Positions 43,146 to 50,245 of a DNA stretch of 64,000 nt are shown here, piece after piece. Below the pieces are notes generated by a model. It did not search any database. It had not been told where the DNA came from and saw nothing but the letters and a program-made list of their open reading frames with translations. A program made the translations under genes and the position numbers. Origin of the DNA: Roseateles amylovorans (GTDB taxonomy: Bacteria; Pseudomonadota; Gammaproteobacteria; Burkholderiales; Burkholderiaceae_C); NCBI RefSeq assembly GCF_025398155.2, contig NZ_CP104562.2, positions 5,704,001 to 5,768,000 on the forward strand, in the 5' to 3' direction. How positions within the stretch are numbered: the stretch's first letter is position 1; each line of letters starts with the position of its first letter.

Positions 43146-44965
43146 CAAGCCGCTCCCTTGGCGGTAGGTTTGCTGCGACGGGCAGGCGCCCCGACCGCCG
43201 ATTGGCGGGGCCGTTGGCCCGAGCGGACGGCCGTTGAAGAGACCGAAGCTGTCTTCTGACCTGAGGTCCGCTGTTTCGCCGTAGTCTGGCCCACTGTCTT
43301 CTGGTTTCCGGATGGCGGCGTCGCGGTGGCGCTTGCGGCGGCGCGCTTTCGCGCAGCGGCCGGGCTGACGGATGGGCTCGATCGTTTCGCGGCGGCCTTG
43401 GCCACGGCTTGGCCTGACGCATGGCCAGTCGCCGGCACCTCGGCGGCCACCTTTCCGACCTTTTCGACCTTGCCGGCCTTGCCTGTATTGCTGGCCTTGC
43501 CTGTATTGCTGGCCTTGCTGGCTTGAGCCGACGCGGAGGATCGCGAAGCTGCGGTCCCCTTCGTCGACGTCTTGGCCGCGGCAGCCGAGCCGCGGTTTGC
43601 CCGGCTGGCGGACCTGACGGACTTGGCAGGTTCGGCGGCGGTGACCCTCCTCGCCTTGGCTGCAGTCACCGACACGCCCGAAGCGCTCGAAGCGCTCGAT
43701 CTGCTCGACGTCCGTGCCGCTCCAGACTTCTTGGCGGCCGCGACAGCCGCCACCGGGCGCTCCGCCACGGATGCGCCGTCCACGGACCTGGCGCGTGGAG
43801 CTTGGCGGCCCGAGCCCGATCCTTGGAGACTGGTCGCGCGCTCGGAACCTTTCCCTGACGTGCTGCGCCCTGCCGACGAGGGCGCAGGCGGGGCGGCTTC
43901 GGTCGGCTGACCCACCTTCGAGGGGACCGCCTCCACCACTCGAAGGGCCGCGACCTCCGACTCGCCCGCAGCGGCGCGTGCATGTGCCCTTGCCTCATCC
44001 ACCTCCTGCCGAGCCTGCCGTTCCTCGTACGCCTGAACGATCCGCGCGACCAGCGGATGGCGTACCACGTCGGCCCGGGTGAAGCGGGTCATCGCAATGC
44101 CGTCGACACCGTCGAGCACCCGCTGCGCATCCACCAGGCCGCTCATCATCCCGCGGGGCAGGTCGATCTGGCTGGTGTCGCCGGTCACCACGCACTTGCT
44201 GCCGAAGCCGATGCGTGTGAGGAACATCTTCATCTGTTCCGGCGTGGTGTTCTGCGCTTCATCCAGGATGACAAAGGCGTGATTCAGCGTGCGGCCTCGC
44301 ATGAAGGCCAATGGCGCGATCTCGAGCTGACCCTTGTCGAAGGCCTTGGTGACGCGGTCGAAACCCATCAGGTCGTAGAGCGCGTCATACAGCGGCCGCA
44401 GATAAGGGTCGACCTTCTGCGCCAGGTCGCCCGGCAGGAAGCCCAATCGCTCGCCCGCCTCGACCGCGGGGCGGGTCAGGATGATGCGCTGCACCGAGGA
44501 CCGCTCCAGCGCGTCCACCGCGCAGGCCACCGCGAGGAAGGTCTTGCCGGTGCCGGCCGGGCCGAGTCCGAAACTGATGTCGTGCGACAGGATCTGCCGG
44601 AGGTACTGATGCTGGTTGGGCGTGCGCGCGGCCAGGTCGGCGCGGCGGGTGCGCAGCACGAGCTCGCTGCCGCCGCCTTCCTGCGCCGCCGCCTGGGGCG
44701 CGGCGACATCGCCGGCGGCCTCGACGATCGCCAGCCGAAGGCTTTCGGCCGGGATGGGGCGGTCGGCGCGGGCATAGAGCAGGGTCAGCAGGGACAGCGC
44801 CCGCTGCGCGGCGGGCTTGTCGCCCTCCAGCTGGAAGTGCTCGCCACGATGGGCAATGCGGACATGCAGCGCGGCCTCGATCTGGCGCAGATGCTCGTCC
44901 AGCGTGCCGCACAGATGGGCCAGGCGCCGGTTGTCGGCGGGGGTGAAAGCGTGGCGCAGGTTCAA
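43145..44965 (-). CDS. phoH: PhoH-like ATPase with a long basic low-complexity C-terminal tail
   Basis: The PhoH core (about residues 1-320) has Walker A GPAGTGKT and Walker B VILDEAQN. It belongs to the PhoH/YbeZ group, which partners with YbeY in RNA metabolism. Beyond it lies a roughly 280-residue tail of Ala, Ser, Lys, Thr and Arg, without hydrophobic core, resembling histone H1-like or nucleic-acid-binding tails. It includes a short tandem KASNTG repeat. Usual family members end near residue 330. I chose the TTG start at 44965 because NLRHAFTPADN is where relatives begin; the only upstream ATG (45058) overlaps the ATG of the divergent kinase gene and adds 31 atypical residues. Confidence 0.9.
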   Translation of the reverse strand: MNLRHAFTPADNRRLAHLCGTLDEHLRQIEAALHVRIAHRGEHFQLEGDKPAAQRALSLLTLLYARADRPIPAESLRLAIVEAAGDVAAPQAAAQEGGGSELVLRTRRADLAARTPNQHQYLRQILSHDISFGLGPAGTGKTFLAVACAVDALERSSVQRIILTRPAVEAGERLGFLPGDLAQKVDPYLRPLYDALYDLMGFDRVTKAFDKGQLEIAPLAFMRGRTLNHAFVILDEAQNTTPEQMKMFLTRIGFGSKCVVTGDTSQIDLPRGMMSGLVDAQRVLDGVDGIAMTRFTRADVVRHPLVARIVQAYEERQARQEVDEARAHARAAAGESEVAALRVVEAVPSKVGQPTEAAPPAPSSAGRSTSGKGSERATSLQGSGSGRQAPRARSVDGASVAERPVAAVAAAKKSGAARTSSRSSASSASGVSVTAAKARRVTAAEPAKSVRSASRANRGSAAAAKTSTKGTAASRSSASAQASKASNTGKASNTGKAGKVEKVGKVAAEVPATGHASGQAVAKAAAKRSSPSVSPAAARKRAAASATATPPSGNQKTVGQTTAKQRTSGQKTASVSSTAVRSGQRPRQSAVGAPARRSKPTAKGAA

Positions 44966-45056
44966 GACGGCACAGGCTCCGTATTCAGGGGGGTTGAGGG
45001 CGCTATTGTCGCGCGCGGACACGTCGCGGCGCTTGCCGACCTGCACAATCGGCCTC

Positions 45057-46544
45057 ATGCACCGGACCGCAGAACAACAACAGCCGCACCGCGGCCCGAG
45101 GGACTCGATTCACGACCGCCAGCCCCACGTCATTGGCGTGGCTCTGGCGTTGCTCGGAGGATCGATCGGCTTGCCCAGCGCCGCGCTGGCGCAGACCGTG
45201 GCCATGGGCCCGGGCTCCGCCCTGCCGCCCACCGCCGCCGGCGCGCTGCTCGCATCGGGTTGGCCGGAGCTGATCGGCACCGTGGCCTTCGGCCTGCACG
45301 CGATGCTGCTGCTGCTGGCGGTCGCGCTGAGCCTGCTGATCTGGCAGCGGCGCGCCCAGCGGCATCTGGGTTGGCTGATTGCGCTGATGCCCGGCTGGGT
45401 GCTGCTGGCGGGCGTGGCGCCGGCCACCGGCGCGCCCGTCGCCTTCGCCCTGACACTGGCGCCCTGGTTGTTGTGGAGTGCGGCCCACTATCTGATGCGG
45501 CGACTGCGTCGCCGTGACCGCCGGCTGCACCGGCTGCTGCTGGTGCAGGCGGTGGTGCTGCCATTCGCCTTGCTGCTCCCGGTGCCCGCACCGCTGGTGG
45601 CCACGGCCGCGCTGTGGTGGCTCAGCGCGCAATTGCTGGGGGCGATGGCTTGGCATATCTGGCACCTGTGGCAGGACATGTTCCTGCCCACGCTGGAGGA
45701 GCGCTATCCCCGCGCGGAATTCATGGTCAGTTGCGGCCTGATGGGTCTGGGCGCGCTGGCGGTGGTCGCCGCCTGCGTCTGGCCGCAGAGCGGGCTGGCC
45801 CAGATGCTGGCTCCGCTGACGCTGATCGGGCTGGGCCTTCAGCGGGTGCGGGCGTTCGCCCGCGCGCTGACCCATGCGGAGTTGCAGGTCCTGCAGGGCG
45901 AGCTGCGGCTGCAGGAGCGCATCGCCGAACTGGAGCGCCACTTCGATCAAGTGGCCGAAGCCAAGCTGGAGCAGGTGACCGAACGCGAGCGCAAGCGCAT
46001 CGCCGCCGACCTGCATGACGACCTGGGCGCCAAGCTGCTCACCATCGTCCACACCAGCGAATCGGACCGCATCTCGACCCTGGCGCGGGAGGCGCTGGAG
46101 GAAATGCGCCTCTCGGTGCGGGGCCTCACTGGCAAGCCGGTGCAACTGCTGGACGCGCTGGGCGATTGGCGGGCCGAGGTGGTGTCTCGCCTGGCGCAGG
46201 CCAACATCCTGGCGGAATGGAAATCGCCCGCCGAGGACATCGAACACACCTTCCCGGCACGCGCCTACGTCCAGACCACCCGCATCCTGCGGGAAGCGGT
46301 GAGCAACATCATCAAACACTCAGGCGCCACGCACTGCGTGGTGGCCTGCTCGGCGCAGGACGGCTATTTCTCGGTCGTCATCCAGGACAACGGCCAGGGC
46401 ATTCCGCTGGAGCTGGAAGGTCGCCTGGACAAGGGACACGGCATGGCCAGCATGAAGTCCCGGGCCAAGCAGATGCATGGCCAATGCCTGGTGGAATCCG
46501 GCCCCGGATGGGGCACGGTGATCCGGCTGACGATCCCCTTGTGA
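45057..46544 (+). CDS. Membrane sensor histidine kinase, NarL/HisKA_3 type
   Basis: This is a 495-residue sensor kinase. The N-terminal 250 residues hold a cleavable or uncleaved signal-like helix and about six further membrane segments with little periplasmic sequence, so it may sense a membrane or small diffusible cue. A coiled coil (ELRLQERIAELERHFDQV) leads to the HisKA_3 box ERKRIAADLHDDLGAKLL with phospho-histidine H320. The HATPase has the N-box REAVSNIIKHS and G-boxes DNGQGI and GHGMASM. The response-regulator gene follows 260 bp downstream. Its start overlaps the alternative ATG of phoH on the other strand. Confidence 0.9.
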   Translation: MHRTAEQQQPHRGPRDSIHDRQPHVIGVALALLGGSIGLPSAALAQTVAMGPGSALPPTAAGALLASGWPELIGTVAFGLHAMLLLLAVALSLLIWQRRAQRHLGWLIALMPGWVLLAGVAPATGAPVAFALTLAPWLLWSAAHYLMRRLRRRDRRLHRLLLVQAVVLPFALLLPVPAPLVATAALWWLSAQLLGAMAWHIWHLWQDMFLPTLEERYPRAEFMVSCGLMGLGALAVVAACVWPQSGLAQMLAPLTLIGLGLQRVRAFARALTHAELQVLQGELRLQERIAELERHFDQVAEAKLEQVTERERKRIAADLHDDLGAKLLTIVHTSESDRISTLAREALEEMRLSVRGLTGKPVQLLDALGDWRAEVVSRLAQANILAEWKSPAEDIEHTFPARAYVQTTRILREAVSNIIKHSGATHCVVACSAQDGYFSVVIQDNGQGIPLELEGRLDKGHGMASMKSRAKQMHGQCLVESGPGWGTVIRLTIPL

Positions 46545-46804
46545 TCGCTCCCGCCGCGGTCACCGAGGGCCGCGACCGCCTCTTGCTGCGGCGGCGGCCA
46601 ACTTGCGATGCCCACCCTCTGTCACACCCGATCGCCAAAACCGTCACCCCACCGCTAAGGCAATCCCGCTGCGGCGTGACCCAATGCCCATCCTGCAGGT
46701 CCTCCCTGTGTTGATCGGGATAGGCAGTCGAGCGATTAAGCCGTACTGTTGCGTAGGGCGCGAAGACCCGCCGTTGGCCCTCCATTTGCGCAAGAATTCC
46801 TCGT

Positions 46805-47458
46805 ATGAACCATATCCTGCTGCTTGAAGACATTCCCGAAATCCGCGCCTGGCTGAAAGTCCTGATCAAACAGGTGTTCACCAATGCGGTGGTCACCGAG
46901 TGCTCGCGGGTTCAGGATGCGCTGCAGCAGGTCAACAGCCAGCGCTTCACCCTGGCCCTGCTCGACCTGGGCCTGCCCGACGGCTCCGGGGTGGAAGTCA
47001 TCAGCGCGCTGCGGGAGAAGCAGCCCGAAGTGCAATCGGTGATCGTCACCATCCACGACGACGACGAACATCTCTTCCCCGCGCTGCAAGCCGGTGCCTT
47101 CGGTTATCTGCTGAAAGAGCAGTCGCGGGAGCTGCTGGTGGAGCAGTTGCAGCGCATCAGTCAGGGAGAACCGCCGCTGTCGCCGTCGATCGCACGCAAG
47201 GTGATCGCCTATTTCACCTCGCAGCGCCGGCCGCAGGCCGCGGCGGTGCTGCATGAGGTGTCGCTGACCGACCGCGAGACCGAAGTGCTGCTGCGCGTGG
47301 CCAAGGGCTTCACGCTGCCGGAGATCGGCGTGCAGCTGGGCCTGTCGCGCCACACCATCGCGGACTATGTGAAGCAGATCTACCGCAAGCTCAACGTGAG
47401 CTCGCGCGCCGAAGCCGCCCTCGAGGCGCAGCGGCTCGGTCTCTTTGGGAGGAATTAG
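46805..47458 (+). CDS. NarL/LuxR-family response regulator
   Basis: This 217-residue two-domain regulator is the likely partner of the kinase just upstream. The receiver domain has the acidic pair in LLLEDIPE, phospho-acceptor D54 in LALLDLGLPDG and K104 in YLLKEQ. The C-terminal helix-turn-helix includes LTDRETEVLLRVAKG and IGVQLGLSRHTIADYVKQIYRKL, the LuxR/GerE DNA-binding fold. The 260-bp gap before it shows no gene, so it may have its own promoter. Target genes are unknown. Confidence 0.92.
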   Translation: MNHILLLEDIPEIRAWLKVLIKQVFTNAVVTECSRVQDALQQVNSQRFTLALLDLGLPDGSGVEVISALREKQPEVQSVIVTIHDDDEHLFPALQAGAFGYLLKEQSRELLVEQLQRISQGEPPLSPSIARKVIAYFTSQRRPQAAAVLHEVSLTDRETEVLLRVAKGFTLPEIGVQLGLSRHTIADYVKQIYRKLNVSSRAEAALEAQRLGLFGRN

Positions 47459-47471
47459 GCTCCCCCCCTAC

Positions 47472-47870
47472 CGCCTGCGGCGGCCCCCTCAGGGGGCGAG
47501 CCCGATGACTCGGCGAAGCCGAGGCATGGGCTCCGCTTGATATGTCGCGCTCGGCGCTCCTGAAGTCTCCATCCCCCTCCCGCCTGCGGCGGCCCCCTCA
47601 GGGGGCGAGCCCGATGACTCGGCGAAGCCGAGGCATGGGCTCCGCTTGATATGTCGCGCTCGGCGCTCCTGACGTCTCCATCCCCCCCTACCGCCTGCGG
47701 CGGCCCCCTCAGGGGGCGAGTCCGATGACTCGGCGAAGCCGAGGCATGGGCTCCGCTTGATATGTCGCGCTCGGCGCTCCTGAAGTCTCCATCCCCCTAC
47801 CGCCTGCGGCGGCCCCCTCAGGGGGCGAGCCCGATGACTCGGCGAAGCCGGGGCATGGGCTCCGCTTGAC
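47472..47870. repeat. REP-like tandem array, four units of about 110 bp
   Basis: Units start at 47472, 47581, 47692 and 47801 (spacing 109-111 bp) and are almost identical. Each contains two stem-loops: GCCCCC-TCA-GGGGGC and CTCGGC-GAA-GCCGAG. The array starts 13 bp after the response-regulator stop and runs toward ruvA. The fourth unit decays at its end. The rest of the 608-bp gap (47871-48066) shows no gene and probably holds the ruvA promoter. Confidence 0.9.
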
Positions 47871-48066
47871 GTGTCGCGCGGTGCGCTCCTGGAAGGCCAG
47901 TTCTTTGGGCTGCCCATCGGTCCGCGACTGCCGTGTCGCCAGGCGTAGATCGATGCGCGCCTTCTGCCCGCGCCACACCGTCGACATGACCTGTTGCGCT
48001 GGCGCGTTCCGTGGTGCGCGCGGTGGGCAGCGCCACGAGTCGCCTGCGCCCCGATAATCCGTTCCC

Positions 48067-48636
48067 ATGATCGGCAGACTCACCGGCGTCATCGCGGAAA
48101 AATCGCCCCCGCAGGTTCTCATCGATGTGCAAGGCGTCGGCTATGAGGTCGATGTGCCGATGAGCACCTTCTTCAATCTGCCGGGCCTGGGCGAACGCGC
48201 CACCCTGTTGACCCACCTGAGCATCCGCGAGGACGCCCATGTGCTGTTCGGCTTCCTCACCCCCGAGGAACGCCACACCTTCCGCCTGCTGATCAAGATC
48301 AGCGGCGTAGGCCCGAAGATGGCACTGTCGCTGCTGTCCGGCATGTCGGTTGGCGATCTGGCCCAGGCCATCTCCAAACAAGAAGCCGGCCGCCTGGTGA
48401 AGGTGCCCGGCATCGGCAAGAAAACCGCCGAACGCCTGCTGCTCGAACTCAAGGGCAAGCTCAGCCCGGATCTGTCGCTGCCCGTGTCGGTGGCCAACGA
48501 CGCACATGCCGATATCCTGCAAGCGCTGGTCGCGCTCGGCTACAGCGACAAGGAAGCCGGTGCAGCCCTGAAGTCGCTGCCCGCGGACGTCGGCGTGAGC
48601 GAAGGCATCAAGCTCGCGATGAAGCACCTGTCATGA
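48067..48636 (+). CDS. ruvA: Holliday junction branch migration protein RuvA
   Basis: RuvA binds four-way DNA junctions as a tetramer and loads the RuvB motor. The 189-residue protein has the N-terminal OB-fold MIGRLTGVIAEK, two helix-hairpin-helix motifs (ISGVGPKMALSLL and VPGIGKKTAERLL), and the C-terminal RuvB-binding domain DILQALVALGYSDKEA. ruvB follows 43 bp downstream. ruvC is not in the window. Confidence 0.96.
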   Translation: MIGRLTGVIAEKSPPQVLIDVQGVGYEVDVPMSTFFNLPGLGERATLLTHLSIREDAHVLFGFLTPEERHTFRLLIKISGVGPKMALSLLSGMSVGDLAQAISKQEAGRLVKVPGIGKKTAERLLLELKGKLSPDLSLPVSVANDAHADILQALVALGYSDKEAGAALKSLPADVGVSEGIKLAMKHLS

Positions 48637-48679
48637 TCGGGATGCGCCGCCCCGCACGCCCCGCACATTCGCCCCCGCC

Positions 48680-49741
48680 ATGAGCATCCAGACCGACGAC
48701 TTCACGCCCGCGCCCCAGCAAGCGCGACTGATCAGCGCTCAACCCGCCTCCCCCAACGAGGATGCGATCGAGCGCGCGCTGCGTCCGAAGTTGCTCGACG
48801 AGTACGTCGGTCAGGTCAAGGCCCGCGAGCAGCTGGAAATCTTCATCAGCGCCGCCCGCAAGCGCGGCGAGGCGCTGGACCACGTCCTGCTGTTCGGCCC
48901 GCCCGGCCTGGGCAAGACCACGCTCAGCCACATCGTGGCTGCCGAACTGGGCGTGAACCTGCGTCAAACCAGCGGCCCGGTGCTGGAGAAGCCCAAGGAC
49001 TTGGCCGCCATCCTGACCAACCTCGAACGCAACGATGTGCTGTTCATCGACGAGATCCATCGGCTGTCGCCCGTGGTCGAGGAAATCCTGTATCCGGCGC
49101 TGGAGGACTATCAGATCGACATCATGATCGGCGAGGGCCCCGCCGCCCGCTCCATCAAGCTCGATCTGCAGCCCTTCACCCTGGTCGGCGCGACCACCCG
49201 GGCCGGCATGCTGACCAATCCGCTGCGCGACCGCTTCGGCATCGTCGCCCGGCTCGAGTTCTATACCGCGCCCGAGTTGCAGCGCATCGTCACACGTTCG
49301 GCCGCCCTGCTGAACGCGCCGATCGAGCCCGAGGGCGCGATCGAGGTGGCCCGCCGTTCCCGAGGCACGCCACGGATCGCCAACCGGCTGCTGCGCCGGG
49401 TGCGCGACTATGCCGACGTCAAGGGCGACGGCACCATCACCCGCCAGATCGCCGAGAAGGCGCTGGCGATGCTGGATGTGGATCCCCAAGGCTTCGATCT
49501 GATGGACCGCAAGTTGCTGGAAGCCGTGGTGCACCGATTCGACGGCGGCCCGGTGGGCCTGGACAACGTGGCCGCCGCCATCGGTGAAGAGCCCGGCACG
49601 ATCGAAGACGTGATCGAGCCCTATCTCATCCAGCAAGGCTTCCTGCAGCGCACGCCGCGCGGACGCATTGCCACCCTGGCCGCCTATCGGCACCTGGGGG
49701 TCGCGCCGCCGAAGCAGGCCGGGCAGTTGTTCGACGAGTAG
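48680..49741 (+). CDS. ruvB: Holliday junction branch migration ATPase RuvB
   Basis: This is the hexameric AAA+ motor of the RuvAB complex, 353 residues. Walker A is GPPGLGKTTL, Walker B is VLFIDEIHR, and sensor 1 is LVGATTRAG. The arginine finger region LRDRFGIVARLEFY and the C-terminal winged helix (GRIATLAAYRHL) are intact. It is cotranscribed with ruvA. Confidence 0.97.
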   Translation: MSIQTDDFTPAPQQARLISAQPASPNEDAIERALRPKLLDEYVGQVKAREQLEIFISAARKRGEALDHVLLFGPPGLGKTTLSHIVAAELGVNLRQTSGPVLEKPKDLAAILTNLERNDVLFIDEIHRLSPVVEEILYPALEDYQIDIMIGEGPAARSIKLDLQPFTLVGATTRAGMLTNPLRDRFGIVARLEFYTAPELQRIVTRSAALLNAPIEPEGAIEVARRSRGTPRIANRLLRRVRDYADVKGDGTITRQIAEKALAMLDVDPQGFDLMDRKLLEAVVHRFDGGPVGLDNVAAAIGEEPGTIEDVIEPYLIQQGFLQRTPRGRIATLAAYRHLGVAPPKQAGQLFDE

Positions 49742-50145
49742 CGTTGGCGCAGACCGAAGCACGCGGTCTGCGGCCCCTCTCCTCGCTTCTTCATCCTCTC
49801 TCGAGCACCTCGCCGGGCAGCAGCGATCCGGCAGGCCTTTGGCTGTCGGGCTCTCGTCTCTCGCGGTCGGGCCTCGCCGCGTTGCAATGACGCGGCCTCA
49901 TCGCTGATCCACGATTTCACACGGCATCACCTCGCGGTGAGATGCACCTGCGCGCCACCTGCGTTCGGCCGGTCAACGCAGATCCGCGTGCCTGCGGCTT
50001 GGCGCGCCCGTCTGGCTCGGCCTGCTTCCCATGGGCCCTCTCATCGTTCAGGGATCAGCTCCGAGGGCGGCTGCGGCTCAGTCCTGCAGCAGGCTGGGCG
50101 CCCTGACCTCGCCCGCCGGGACCGTCACCGCTGCCCCAAAAGAAA
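49742..50145. other. Gap between ruvB and the first receptor gene, no gene seen
   Basis: This stretch separates the convergent ruvB and TonB-receptor genes. The short frames in it lack host codon bias, family motifs and ribosome sites. The receptor's terminator lies at its right end. Confidence 0.6.
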
Positions 50146-50178
50146 AACCGCCTGCCGGCGCAAGCCGGACAGGCGGTT
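50146..50178 (-). terminator. Terminator of TonB-dependent receptor 1
   Basis: A long stem AACCGCCTGYCGGC-type hairpin (50146-50178, one bulge) is followed on the minus strand by TTTCTTTT, about 70 bp past the receptor stop codon. Confidence 0.85.
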
Positions 50179-50245
50179 CAGGGTTCTGGCCGATCGCCAA
50201 GGGCCGAGGCCCTCGGGGATCAGGCAACCGGGCGGAGCCGGTTGA

